From Salipiger profundus (GTDB lineage Bacteria > Pseudomonadota > Alphaproteobacteria > Rhodobacterales > Rhodobacteraceae), in NCBI RefSeq assembly GCF_001969385.1, contig NZ_CP014796.1, positions 2,063,501 through 2,127,500 of the forward strand: a stretch of DNA of 64,000 nt, read 5' to 3'. Numbering within the stretch: the first letter of the stretch is position 1; each line of letters starts with the position of its first letter. The position numbers and the translations under genes are program-made. Below, piece after piece: positions 21,101-29,065 of this stretch. Below the pieces are notes generated by a model. The model was not told the origin of the DNA, did not search any database, and saw only the letters and a program-made list of their open reading frames with translations.

Positions 21101-21421
21101 GGGGAAATACATCGCGGAGTGGCTGATGCCTTCCTCGCCGTGGCTGCCCTCGAAGCCGCGCATGGTGTGGCGGATGTGGATACGCGAGACCGTCTCGGCC
21201 GGCATGTGAACCGGGGCCTCGATGTAGTGGGTGACCCCCTTGAGCGCGTCGCGACACTGCTGGTGCGGCGCCTCCCCCATCGCGGCGGCGCGCGTCTCTT
21301 CGGTATGAGGCACGAAACGGTGCCGCTTTCCCATGTGAGCGAGGAAGTAGTCCTCGCCCGGGTGGGCATCGGACAGGTCCGCGTGGAACATGATGGGTTT
21401 GGCTGTCATGGTCAGTGTCAT
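18137..21421 (-). CDS. Large orphan protein (1094 aa) with central hydrophobic helices
   Basis: I do not recognise a family. There is no signal peptide, although both operon neighbours have one. Residues 1-250 are polar and His-rich (MFHADLSDAHPGEDYFLAHM, HIRHTMRGFEGSHGEEG). Residues about 420-552 contain four hydrophobic segments (GGILTAVFNLGVPSMLLAV, VMAAGAALIAAYIGG, VVKFLFSSGVGKALAW, AGWIMLTVNILTTVAQM). Residues about 570-700 are strand-rich, and about 850-1090 look propeller-like (GTILVLEDTSADPTHGG, TYIYVLSYKGAG). It starts at 21421 behind GGGAG; the Met at 21409 is an alternative. It is the middle gene of the operon, 31 bp after the pentapeptide/LRR gene. The pattern could suit a membrane-inserting or secreted effector, but that is speculation. 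Confidence 0.75.
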   Translation of the reverse strand: MTLTMTAKPIMFHADLSDAHPGEDYFLAHMGKRHRFVPHTEETRAAAMGEAPHQQCRDALKGVTHYIEAPVHMPAETVSRIHIRHTMRGFEGSHGEEGISHSAMYFPHEDDAFATDASMVHATPIDYTSTAKTFLFHHPDLVTKDKAGAKIILDLMDSPNVATQVNALATQMRMMGQPTESSGWATLQPFVEKSEEADYDKKAWGTYRQHPSDQIQGAAAAPLKMLINQVNNLQSLENIKWTVQTGTAVQSEDGGPQVQKFAELLALPPSERLAAQAGDAWSVAVANTSPVNMLTFKVSVADAAKNQVKVTFENTAFRYLGLYVRFYDAAGKPMKLPNWTVDDEGLSTKIIIEAFDNQYDDLRFIGMISPMNSVYAVPVPPPGETEVTFTFPPGAVSCSLYGSGLGTGADPWPKTPALGGILTAVFNLGVPSMLLAVGAAAQSYKPLYDIVQQLSSNKKVMAAGAALIAAYIGGTSAANRSFNWSAATSVVKFLFSSGVGKALAWAEAEMAGGAIEDEIPFAGWIMLTVNILTTVAQMTETIVTIATSPWNIENKVAVTITSTIDVFPDPRAQVFPHGSERKYVVKLIYQNENRPTVSYEHALGDTDAPTSLQAVFEGNTLGGSVKLEADFYVGDWLAGKATTGWLPNDETTMAQQSLYLVEYPVPLTDKSIYEHKQILTYAGGAYAWTNTSTAPTATVASRNNAPTGNNFGDWTGLSLSQRKATLGIGFQAAGTGLPQCGQTTPGGQLFTFQTVAIPGMPSIDETFPSCGFAGRSRMVFDYFPPKFLMDSSGNWAKGPDGKIPTPDPKDLDLGEYYIDPRPSSLPPEQGGGFHLRKVTLETGAPFDMDPVQPSYGRFPLFPDSVSLHPSLKVIGTNSSTKKLMVARLTIGGAADDAVPLAEFAAGPATDPTRPGLMFYPVAVSCAYDGTILVLEDTSADPTHGGAQVARISAYDLSMNPVKRFVDSNGDPTYWLYLTGATGTTFIDMQTVGDERKTYIYVLSYKGAGIDPSDYAMSIYTYGATPPAQNPLVATPNMAAAALAVDMWHTVYTENYAMVTDGAGTPAGPDVPGAGPDGRTGPSISMWLPPTGARR

Positions 21422-21452
21422 TAGGGATCTCCCGGCTCCGCTAGACGATCAT

Positions 21453-23840
21453 TCAGTTGCAGCCGGGATGGGGCTCTCCGACCCATGACCGGCTGGATGC
21501 GATGTACCTGCTGCATCCGGCTGTCCCGATTGCGGGGTATTTCGTGCCGTCGACGGCGCCCAGGTCGCCGCAGGCAAGGTTCGGATTGCATTGCAGGAAA
21601 AGCCGTCCGAGCGCGCCGCCGGCGCTGCCGGACTTGGTCTCTTCGGTGAGAAGTGACTGGACCGGTCCGATGGTGCTCAGCGCGTTGTTCGAAAGGTCGA
21701 GGAAGCTCAGCGAGGTCAGCGCGCCGAGATCCTTGGCAAATGGGCCGAGCACGTCCGTCAGGGCATTATGGGACAGGTCCGCGTAGAGCATGGTGCTCTG
21801 AACTGGCAGAACGAAGCTCGTAAGCTTGTTGTACTGTGCGTTGAGCGACGACAGGTAGGTGTTGGCAGACAGGGTGATCCCGGTCAGCTCGTTGTCGGCG
21901 ACATTGAGAAACTCGATGGGCTCAATGCTCGACAGGTCCAGCGACGTGAGCTGGTTCGACTCGAGATTGAGCGAAACCAGTCCGGTCTTGTTCCCGGTGA
22001 ACTTGAGCCCGAAGCTGGTGAGCTTGTTGTCGCTCAGGTCGAGCGTGTGCATCGCGGTGAAATGCTCGAGGCCGGTGATATCGGTTATGCCCCGCGCCGG
22101 ACAGTTGACCGCGCCGATCGCCTCGGCCGTGGTGATGAGCACCTCGGTCTGGCCGGCGGGCAGGCTCTCCAGGATGCAGGACTTCAGGTTCTGGTCGGCG
22201 AAATGCACGACGTTGCCGGGGCCCGCGTTGCAGTTGATCGACCACATGGTGGTCTGACCGGACGCCGTGCAGCCGGTCGTCGTCCAGTTCGAGGCCAGCC
22301 GCCAGGTGTCGGGGCAGAGCTCGCCCGGGGTCTTGCCCGATCCGGTGTCGCTTGCGAGGCTGTTGTCGGGGCAGCGCACAGAGGTGCCGGTCACGTTCGG
22401 AAAACTGGTCGGACCGTAGGCGATTCCGAGGCTGTCTATGATGCCGCAATAGGGATCCGCGCCCGCGGTCTTGGGCTTGCAGCAGAACTGGCTGTCGACC
22501 ATCACCGCATCGTTGAACAGTGCCGAGCTGACCGAAGCGTTCGAGAAATCCGCTCCGCCGAGTTGCGCGCAGCTGAACTCGGGCGGTTTTCCCGCGCCGG
22601 TGATCTGCGAGATCGTCGCGCCCACGAAGCCCGCCGACTTGAGGCTGGCCTGGCTGAAGTTGGTCTGCTGGATGTTGGCCTTTGCGAACTGGGCGGTGTC
22701 CATCGTCGCACCGGCGAAGTTGGTTCCGCTGAGCGTCGTGCCGCTGAAATCGGCACCGATCATCGAGCATCCGGAAAAGTTGACCGACGAGACCCGTGCC
22801 TGGCTGAACCTTGCATGGTCGAAGATCGCGAACGTGACCTGCGCCGGCGGGATCGACGCGCCTTGTGCCTCGAATATCGCCTGACTGAGGTCGGCGTTGG
22901 TGAAGGTGCTGCGGGTGAGCACCGCGCCCGAGAACCGCGACTGGGAAAGCTGCGCGCCGGTGAAGTCGGTGTTGTCCGCCGTGGCGTCGGTGAAGTCCGC
23001 GGGGTCCGAGGCGGTGATCGGCGCCGGAGCCTTGGGGCAGGGGCTGCCGTCGGCGGTCTTGGTGCCCCCCGATGCGCCGAAGCCCTGCGCGCAGACGAAG
23101 GTGCTCCCGGTAAGCGCCGCTCCGGTGAAATTGGCCCCGTTCAGAGCCGTGCCGTCGAAGACCGCGTGCTGAAGGAAGGCACGGTCGAGTTTGACCTCGC
23201 TGAGATTGGCGCCGGTGAAATCGAGTGCCGCAAGATTCGTGTCCGTCAGGATCGCGCCGCTCAGATCCTGGCCGCGAAAATTGACCTTGGCGGGGTCGAC
23301 GCCGTGGAAGTTGGCATTGGTGAAATCGCTCACGCGCCAGTTGGCGCGCCGATCGGGGGACGAGGGGTCGGTGATAAGGTCGATTTCGAGACTGGCACCC
23401 GTGAAATTGGTTCGGCAGGTGGTGTCGGCAAGAATGTTCTGCGTCGCGCCGAATGTCGCCTCAAGCAGGTTCGTCTGCGAGAAATCGGTGCAATGAAACG
23501 TTGCGAACGTGAAATTCGTCTCGGGCATCTCGGCGCCGGTGAACACGGTCTTGGTAAGGTTCGCTCCGCTGAAATTCACCGCGGGATACTTGGCGCTTGG
23601 TCCGAGGTCGGCGCCGGTGAAGTTTGCGGAGGTCAGGTTCGCCTTGGCGAACGTCGACCCCTGGAGATTGGCACCGGTGAAATTTGCATGGTCGAGACTG
23701 TTCGCGGGGCACGCTCCGAAATTGAAGTCGTTGATGGTCTGCCCGCTGTAATCGGCAGGTGTTGTCGTGGGGCAGGATGCCTCTGCATGGGATGACAGCA
23801 GGGCCAGTGAAATAGAAGCTGCCAGCGTGGTCCGGAACAT
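21453..23840 (-). CDS. Exported pentapeptide-repeat plus leucine-rich-repeat protein
   Basis: This 795-residue exported protein has a signal peptide (MFRTTLAASISLALLSSHAE, cleavage before SCPTT). Pentapeptide repeats A(N/D)Lxx/F fill about residues 30-430 (DHANFTGANLQGSTFAKANL, ANLTSANFTGADL), which should form a right-handed quadrilateral beta helix. A Cys-rich linker (QFCCKPKTAGADPYCG) and residues 500-590 lead to leucine-rich repeats at about 600-730 (HTLDLSDNKLTSFGL, LVSLNLESNQLTSLDL, LSFLDLSNNALSTI). The combination suggests protein-protein or surface adhesion but no known function. First gene of the operon, with a well-spaced promoter in the AT-rich upstream sequence. Confidence 0.85.
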   Translation of the reverse strand: MFRTTLAASISLALLSSHAEASCPTTTPADYSGQTINDFNFGACPANSLDHANFTGANLQGSTFAKANLTSANFTGADLGPSAKYPAVNFSGANLTKTVFTGAEMPETNFTFATFHCTDFSQTNLLEATFGATQNILADTTCRTNFTGASLEIDLITDPSSPDRRANWRVSDFTNANFHGVDPAKVNFRGQDLSGAILTDTNLAALDFTGANLSEVKLDRAFLQHAVFDGTALNGANFTGAALTGSTFVCAQGFGASGGTKTADGSPCPKAPAPITASDPADFTDATADNTDFTGAQLSQSRFSGAVLTRSTFTNADLSQAIFEAQGASIPPAQVTFAIFDHARFSQARVSSVNFSGCSMIGADFSGTTLSGTNFAGATMDTAQFAKANIQQTNFSQASLKSAGFVGATISQITGAGKPPEFSCAQLGGADFSNASVSSALFNDAVMVDSQFCCKPKTAGADPYCGIIDSLGIAYGPTSFPNVTGTSVRCPDNSLASDTGSGKTPGELCPDTWRLASNWTTTGCTASGQTTMWSINCNAGPGNVVHFADQNLKSCILESLPAGQTEVLITTAEAIGAVNCPARGITDITGLEHFTAMHTLDLSDNKLTSFGLKFTGNKTGLVSLNLESNQLTSLDLSSIEPIEFLNVADNELTGITLSANTYLSSLNAQYNKLTSFVLPVQSTMLYADLSHNALTDVLGPFAKDLGALTSLSFLDLSNNALSTIGPVQSLLTEETKSGSAGGALGRLFLQCNPNLACGDLGAVDGTKYPAIGTAGCSRYIASSRSWVGEPHPGCN

Positions 23841-23899
23841 GGTGGACCTTTCTTACAAACATTGTTGCGGGTGATATTCAAAATCAAGAAACAACTTTT

Positions 23900-23928
23900 A
23901 CGATAGTCGCACTACTTTAAATTGTAAA
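23900..23928 (-). promoter_or_regulatory. Sigma70-type promoter of the exported repeat-protein operon
   Basis: On the minus strand TTTACA (23928-23923) and TATCGT (23905-23900) are separated by exactly 17 bp within an unusually AT-rich stretch (23870-23945). This predicts a transcript start near 23893 and a 5' leader of about 50 nt before the start codon at 23840. Confidence 0.5.
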
Positions 23929-23945
23929 TCTATTTTGATCCGAAG

Positions 23946-24245
23946 CTATGGGTGGCTCCTGCGACGGTGCAGTGTCTGGTCTTTCGGCCATTGAGCCGCG
24001 TGTGAGGGCTCTTGCTGTGCAAGAGGATTTCGCGCTGTGTCGCGCGGGTCGGGGCCACCGAGTGTTCCGCCTGTTGGCTCAGCACGGCATGGCTGCCGGC
24101 ACCGCCCGATGATGCCGCCCACAGGTTGTTTGCCGCCCAAGCCATGAGGACGTTTCGTCAGTCCGACCCGGGCTGCGAACGACCGGCCGGAGCGAAACTG
24201 ATCGGGGGTCTTGCGCGGAGCTGCAACTACGGATGCTAGAGGCAC
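23946..24245 (-). other. Intergenic stretch with a possible IS110-type transposase scrap
   Basis: No intact gene is present. The minus-strand translation at about 24110-24206 reads PDQFRSGRSFAARVGLT...GGK, which resembles the C-terminal domain of IS110/IS1111 transposases (FxSGRxFAAWxGLTPxxxSxGGK), but it loses similarity after the GGK. The rest of 23946-24110 holds nothing I can identify. Confidence 0.35.
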
Positions 24246-24334
24246 ACCTCACCTGACGGGGCGAAGACAGGTGCGCGATTCTCAAAGGGGGTGTTGATGC
24301 GCACCGGCGAGCCAGACACCTTCCGCGTCAGGGC

Positions 24335-24545
24335 AGCGGGTTCATCTCGAAAAGGATATGGGCCACCCGGAACAACGCCTGAATAAAGGCTTTCAACGCA
24401 CGGCTCCGAGCCGAATGCGTGAAGCGCACCTGTGAATGCGTCCAGACGATATCGCTGAAATGCTGGAGGATTGGCGCAAAGACCAACACGAAGGGGCAAT
24501 CGGGACCAACGTCCGCTGCAGACCTGCTCAGATCAGCGCTCGAAA
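24335..24545 (+). pseudogene. Decayed IS3-family transposase (OrfB C-terminus)
   Basis: The plus-strand reading GFISKRIWATRNNA, an in-frame stop, then IKAFNARLRAECVK (24389 onward) resembles the end of an IS3-type DDE transposase (DNAxIEAFNxRLRAECL). After a frameshift the similarity continues as DDIAEMLEDWRKDQHEGAIG (about 24439-24500), equivalent to the SLxDAxxxLExWRxDYNxxRPHSAIG block with a small deletion. The relic abuts tRNA-Gly. Confidence 0.7.
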
Positions 24546-24598
24546 CCAGCCGGTGAGCCTTATGCAGGCGCGGAAACTCGAGGCGTTGTTGAGGAGGT

Positions 24599-24672
24599 TG
24601 GAGCGGGCGACGGGAATCGAACCCGTATCTCTTGCTTGGAAGGCAAGGGTCTTACCATTACACAACGCCCGC
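24599..24672 (-). tRNA. tRNA-Gly (anticodon UCC)
   Basis: On the minus strand a 7-bp acceptor stem GCGGGCG/CGCCCGC is followed by a D-arm with AATGGTAAG, an anticodon stem CTTGC/GCAAG with loop CTTCCAA (anticodon TCC), and a T-arm ACGGGTTCGATTCCCGT. The 3' CCA is encoded at 24599-24601. It reads GGA (and GGG) codons. Its 3' end faces the accessory block at 14.2-24.6 kb, the usual orientation for an integration site, though I found no duplicate of the tRNA 3' end at the far border. Confidence 0.95.
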
Positions 24673-24767
24673 TCTGTGGGCGGGTGCATATGACATGGGC
24701 CGGCGTGCGTCAAGTCGGCGTCGCGCACCGGCTTTCCCACGCGGCGAGGCTTCGCTAGGCTGCGGAA

Positions 24768-25250
24768 ATGACCTTGCTCATCGTCTATCATTCCCGCACC
24801 GGCGGCAGCCGCCTGATGGCCGAGGCCGCGCGTGATGCGGCCGCCGAGGAAGGCCCGGCGCGGCTCCTGCGTGCCGAGGAGGCCGAGCCCGAGGACCTGC
24901 TCGACGCCGACGGCTATCTGTTCTGCGCCCCCGAGAACCTCGCGGCGCTGTCGGGCGCCATGAAGGAGTTCTTCGACCGCTGCTACTACCCGGTGCTCGG
25001 CCGGATCGAGGGCCGCCCCTACGCGCTGATGATCTGCGCCGGGTCCGACGGCGAGAACGCGGCGCGGCAGGCGGCGCGGATCGCGACGGGCTGGCGGCTC
25101 AAGGAGGCGCAGCCGCCGCTGATTCTCTGCACCCATGCCCAGACGCCCGAGGCGATCATGGCCAAGAAGACCATCCCCGAGGAAGAGCTCGACCGTTGCC
25201 GCGAGCTGGGCGCGGCGCTGGCGGCGGGGCTCTCGATGGGCGTGTTCTAG
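24768..25250 (+). CDS. Flavodoxin-like FMN / NAD(P)H oxidoreductase family protein
   Basis: This 160-residue cytoplasmic protein has a flavodoxin fold. The N-terminal [21 protein letters not shown] is the phosphate-binding loop of the FMN site (S-R-T-G-G-S). [27 protein letters not shown] near residues 49-74 corresponds to the second FMN loop of NADPH-dependent FMN reductases, and [16 protein letters not shown] the third. The length is typical for flavodoxin-type reductases. Its electron partner is unknown. It starts 95 bp after the tRNA, read in the opposite direction. Confidence 0.85.
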   Translation: MTLLIVYHSRTGGSRLMAEAARDAAAEEGPARLLRAEEAEPEDLLDADGYLFCAPENLAALSGAMKEFFDRCYYPVLGRIEGRPYALMICAGSDGENAARQAARIATGWRLKEAQPPLILCTHAQTPEAIMAKKTIPEEELDRCRELGAALAAGLSMGVF

Positions 25251-25369
25251 CAGCTGACGCCACGTGCTCGGCGGGCTCTTGCGCCCGCGCGGGGCGCCGC
25301 CGACATCGGGCTTGGCGCGCGTCGCGGCCCGGCGTATCAGGACGGTCCCGAACGAGAGGAGCACTGTCC

Positions 25370-27697
25370 TTGGATCATACCGCCGCACGGATCGCCCGCA
25401 CCATCGCCACCGAGATCGCCGCGAAGCCCGACCAGGTTGCCGCCGCGGTCGAGCTGCTCGACGGGGGCGCCACAGTTCCCTTCGTCGCGCGTTACCGCAA
25501 GGAAGTGACCGGGGGCCTCGACGACACGCAACTGCGCACGCTGGGCGAGCGGCTGACCTACCTGCGCGAGATGGAGGCGCGGCGGACGTCGATTCTCGAG
25601 TCGATCAAGGGGCAGGGCAAGCTGACCGACGCGCTCGCCCGGTCGATTACGCAGGCCGAGACCAAGGCCGCGCTCGAGGACATCTACCTGCCGTATCGCC
25701 CCAAGCGCCGCACCAAGGCGATGATCGCCCGCGAGCGCGGCCTCGAGCCGCTGTTACGTGGCATTCTCGACGACCGCCGCGCCGATCCGCAGGCGCTGGC
25801 CGAGGGCTACACCGGTGACGAGGTCGAGACCGTCAAGGCTGCGCTCGAGGGCGCGCGCGATATCCTCGCCGAGGAGTTGAGCGAGAACGCCGAGCTTCTG
25901 GGCAAGCTGCGCGACTTCATGCGCCGTGAGGCCCGCATCACCGCGCGGGTGCAGCCGGGCAAGGAAGAGGCCGGAGCCAAGTTCTCGGACTACTTCGACC
26001 ACAGCGAGCGCTGGGCCGACATTCCGGCGCATCGGGCGCTGGCCATCCTGCGCGCCTCGAAGGAAGAGATCGTCACCGTGGCCATCGCGCCCGAACCCGA
26101 GACCGGCACCGAGCGGGCCGTGGGCATCGTCGCGCAGGCCATCGGCATTCCCGGCGACGGCCCCGGCGACCGCTGGCTGCGCGAGGCGGCGGGCTGGACG
26201 TGGCGGGTGAAGCTCAGCCTCAACATGTATGTCGACCTGATGACCGAGCTGCGCCGCAGTGCCCACCAGGAGGCGATCCGGGTGTTCTCGCGCAACCTCA
26301 AGGATCTGCTTCTGGCGGCACCGGCGGGCAGCAAGGCGACGCTGGGGCTCGATCCGGGCATCCGCACCGGGGTCAAGGCGGCGGTGGTCGACGCCACCGG
26401 CAAGCTGCTCGAGACGGCGACGCTCTACCCGTTCCCGCCGAAGCGCGACCTGCGCGGCTCCGAAGAGCAGGTGCTGCGGATGATCCAGCGCCACGGAGTC
26501 GAGCTGATCGCCATCGGCAACGGCACCGCCAGCCGCGAGACCGAGCGCTTCGTCGCGGATGCGCTGAAGATGCTGCCGGAGGGGCCGAAACCGACGAAGG
26601 TGGTGGTCTCCGAAGCCGGGGCCTCGGTCTATTCCGCCTCGGAGCTGGCGGCGAAGGAGTTCCCCGAGCTCGACGTGAGCCTGCGCGGCGCGGTCTCGAT
26701 CGCGCGTCGGTTGCAGGACCCGCTGGCCGAGCTCGTCAAGATCACCCCCGAGAGCATCGGTGTCGGGCAATATCAGCACGACGTCGACCAGCGGCTGCTC
26801 GCGCGTGCGCTCGAGGCGGTGGTCGAGGACGCGGTGAACGCCGTGGGCGTGGACCTGAACACCGCCTCGGCGCCGCTGCTGGCGCATGTGGCGGGGCTCG
26901 GGCCGTCGCTGGCGCAGGCGATCGTCGCGCATCGCGACACGCATGGCGCCTTCCCGTCGCGCAAGGCGCTGAAGAAGGTCACCGGCATCGGCCCCAAGGC
27001 CTTTGAGCAGAGCGCGGGCTTCCTGCGCATCCGCGAGGGCGACGAGCCGCTCGATGCCTCCGCCGTGCACCCCGAGGCCTATGACGTCGCCCGCCGCATC
27101 GTGCAGGCCTGCGGGCGCGACATCCGGCAGATCATGGGCCAGCCCGAGGCGCTGAAGGCTGTGCGGGCGGAGCAGTTCGTCGATGCGAGCTTCGGCCTGC
27201 CGACGGTGAAGGACATCCTGTCGGAACTGGAAAAGCCGGGCCGCGATCCGCGCCCGAGCTTCCGGACCGCGACCTTTGCCGAGGGGGTCGAGGACATCAA
27301 GGACCTGAAGCCCGGCATGTCGCTCGAGGGCACGGTGACCAACGTCGCGGCCTTCGGGGCCTTCGTCGACATCGGCGTGCACCAGGACGGGCTCGTGCAC
27401 GTGAGCCAGCTTGCCGACCGGTTCGTCAAGGATCCGCACGAGGTGGTCAAGGCCGGCGACGTGGTGCGCGTGCGCGTGACCGAGGTCGACGTGGCCCGCA
27501 AGCGCATCGGCCTGTCGATGCGCAAGGACGGCGGTGCGCGGGGTGCCGGGGAGGGCGGCCGCGACCGGGCGCAGCCGGCACCCAAGGCGGCGCGGCAGGG
27601 CAAGCCCGGCAAGGGCGGCCGCGGCGGCGGCAAGCAGTCGGCGGACCAGACCGGCGCGCTCGGCGCGGCGCTGATGGACGCGATGAAAAAGCGCTGA
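25370..27697 (+). CDS. tex: Tex-family RNA-binding transcriptional accessory protein
   Basis: The product is 775 residues from a TTG start at 25370, preceded by AGAGGAG at the right spacing; this length matches Tex proteins, whereas the upstream frame extension is arginine-rich and unlike the family. Domains in order are an N-terminal helical region (1-190), a YqgF RNaseH-like domain ([17 protein letters not shown] near 330), tandem helix-hairpin-helix motifs ([20 protein letters not shown] and [20 protein letters not shown] near 505-560), and an S1 domain ([20 protein letters not shown] to [12 protein letters not shown], about 645-720). A basic Gly/Lys/Arg tail ends the protein. Tex binds nucleic acid and affects transcription; the precise role is unsettled. 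Confidence 0.95.
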   Translation: MDHTAARIARTIATEIAAKPDQVAAAVELLDGGATVPFVARYRKEVTGGLDDTQLRTLGERLTYLREMEARRTSILESIKGQGKLTDALARSITQAETKAALEDIYLPYRPKRRTKAMIARERGLEPLLRGILDDRRADPQALAEGYTGDEVETVKAALEGARDILAEELSENAELLGKLRDFMRREARITARVQPGKEEAGAKFSDYFDHSERWADIPAHRALAILRASKEEIVTVAIAPEPETGTERAVGIVAQAIGIPGDGPGDRWLREAAGWTWRVKLSLNMYVDLMTELRRSAHQEAIRVFSRNLKDLLLAAPAGSKATLGLDPGIRTGVKAAVVDATGKLLETATLYPFPPKRDLRGSEEQVLRMIQRHGVELIAIGNGTASRETERFVADALKMLPEGPKPTKVVVSEAGASVYSASELAAKEFPELDVSLRGAVSIARRLQDPLAELVKITPESIGVGQYQHDVDQRLLARALEAVVEDAVNAVGVDLNTASAPLLAHVAGLGPSLAQAIVAHRDTHGAFPSRKALKKVTGIGPKAFEQSAGFLRIREGDEPLDASAVHPEAYDVARRIVQACGRDIRQIMGQPEALKAVRAEQFVDASFGLPTVKDILSELEKPGRDPRPSFRTATFAEGVEDIKDLKPGMSLEGTVTNVAAFGAFVDIGVHQDGLVHVSQLADRFVKDPHEVVKAGDVVRVRVTEVDVARKRIGLSMRKDGGARGAGEGGRDRAQPAPKAARQGKPGKGGRGGGKQSADQTGALGAALMDAMKKR

Positions 27698-27867
27698 CGG
27701 CGGGGCGGGGCGCGCCAAGTGGCGCCCCGGTCCGGCACGGCGCTCGCTTGACGCTTGGACAGGCGGGCACATGCCTCTAGGTTGCACCGGCGGACCGGCC
27801 TGCGGGTCGGGCCGCCGGTTTCCCCTGTCCCGCCGCGCGTTGCGGCCCAAGCCCGCGAGATCCGCCC

Positions 27868-28956
27868 ATGGCCTTCGACTTCATCCTCATGCTCACCGAG
27901 AACGACCGCACCATCCCCGACGCGAGGGCGCGGATCGACGAGGCGCTCGAGGGCGGCGTGCGTCACATCGGCTTCAAGGACGTGGGCCTGCCGTTCTCCG
28001 AGCTCACGGGGCTTTCCGATGCCATCCGTGCCGCCGGCGGGCGGTCTTATCTCGAGGTGGTGAGCCTTGACGAGGCGAGCGAGATGGCCTCGGCCCGCGC
28101 GGCGGTCGAGCTCGACGTCGACTGCCTGCTCGGGGGCACGCGCCCCGAGGTGGTGACACAGGTCACCCGCGATCATCCGCTGCGCTACTATCCCTTCTGC
28201 GGCGAGATCACCGGCCACCCGAGCGTACTCGAGGGCCCCGTCTCGGCGGTGGTCGACTCGGCGAAGCGGCTGACCGACCTCGAACACGTCCATGGGCTCG
28301 ACCTGCTCGCCTACCGCTTCGCGGGGGACGTGCCCGACCTGATGCGGCAGGTCTGCGACGCGGTTGAGAAACCGGTCATCATGGCCGGCAGCATCGACGG
28401 CGAGGCCCGGATCAACGCCGCCGCCGCAGCGGGGGCAGGGGGCTTCACCGTGGGCACCGCCGCGCTGGCGGGTGCGTTTCCCGCCGACGGGCCGGGCTTT
28501 GCCGCGCAGGTGCGCGCGATCCTGAACTTCACCGCGAAGGCCCGCGCCCGATCAACCGCGCCGCGCCGCATCGCGCTGGCCGCGCATGACACCCGCAAGG
28601 CGCATCTTCGCGCCTGGGTCACGCGCCATGCCTCCGCGCTCGAGGGGCACCGGCTGGTCTGCACCGGCAGCACCGGCCGGATGATCTCCGAGGCCGCGCC
28701 GAAGTTGTCCGTACGCCGCCTGCAGCGCGGCTCGCGCGGGGGCGACCAGCAGCTTGGCGCGCTGATCGCCACGGGCGAGCTCGACGCGGTGATCTTCTTC
28801 GCCGACCCCACCGTGCCGCATGGCGGCGAGGCCGACCTGCAGGCGCTCACCCGCCTGTCGATCCTGCATGACACGCCGCTGGCGCTCGGGCCGTCGGCCG
28901 CCGACATGATCGCCACGGCGCTGGTCGGCGAGGGTGGCGCGCGCGCGTCGATCTGA
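27868..28956 (+). CDS. Fusion of a TIM-barrel-like domain with a methylglyoxal synthase (MgsA) domain
   Basis: A 362-residue protein in two parts. Residues 1-225 look like a small beta/alpha barrel with repeated GG-ending strands (EALEGGVRHIGFKDVGLP, KPVIMAGSIDGEARINAAAA, GAGGFTVGTAAL), reminiscent of HisA or related phosphate-binding barrels; no exact family was recognised. Residues about 232-355 align with methylglyoxal synthase: IALAAHDTRKAHLRAWV, CTGSTGRMIS, GGDQQLGALIATGELDAVIFF, then DPTVPHGGEADLQAL, which keeps the catalytic Asp and His residues. MgsA converts dihydroxyacetone phosphate to methylglyoxal. E. coli MgsA is a stand-alone ~152-residue enzyme, so the fusion suggests a triose-phosphate-related pathway. 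No signal peptide. Confidence 0.8.
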   Translation: MAFDFILMLTENDRTIPDARARIDEALEGGVRHIGFKDVGLPFSELTGLSDAIRAAGGRSYLEVVSLDEASEMASARAAVELDVDCLLGGTRPEVVTQVTRDHPLRYYPFCGEITGHPSVLEGPVSAVVDSAKRLTDLEHVHGLDLLAYRFAGDVPDLMRQVCDAVEKPVIMAGSIDGEARINAAAAAGAGGFTVGTAALAGAFPADGPGFAAQVRAILNFTAKARARSTAPRRIALAAHDTRKAHLRAWVTRHASALEGHRLVCTGSTGRMISEAAPKLSVRRLQRGSRGGDQQLGALIATGELDAVIFFADPTVPHGGEADLQALTRLSILHDTPLALGPSAADMIATALVGEGGARASI

Positions 28957-29005
28957 CGGAGCACCTTGGCCGCCGGCCCCGGGTCAAACTTTCGCCTTAG
29001 TCATC

Positions 29006-29016
29006 CCTTAAGGATC
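29006..29016 (+). promoter_or_regulatory. CCTTAAGGATC element, copy 1
   Basis: The 11-mer CCTTAAGGATC ends 49 bp before the start codon at 29066. The same 11-mer occurs at 53439-53449, 52 bp before the chemoreceptor start. Identity and spacing suggest a shared regulator or promoter element; the protein that reads it is unknown. Confidence 0.4.
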
Positions 29017-29065
29017 GCGGCAGCCATGCGGTGGGGGCCGATGTGCTTGTTCGAAGGAGCGAACC

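Noticed and set aside
19397-21424. 675-codon plus-strand open frame
   Set aside because: Antisense to the 1094-residue orphan; composition is typical of a shadow frame and there is no ribosome binding site.
21768-23795. 675-codon plus-strand frame with repeated short motifs
   Set aside because: Antisense of the pentapeptide repeats, which creates an apparent repeat protein; the minus strand has the signal peptide, promoter and ribosome binding site.
24236-24499. 87-codon minus-strand open frame next to tRNA-Gly
   Set aside because: The plus strand carries recognisable IS3-type transposase pieces across the same bases, so the minus frame is a shadow.
25754-27850. 698-codon minus-strand open frame
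   Set aside because: Antisense to tex.
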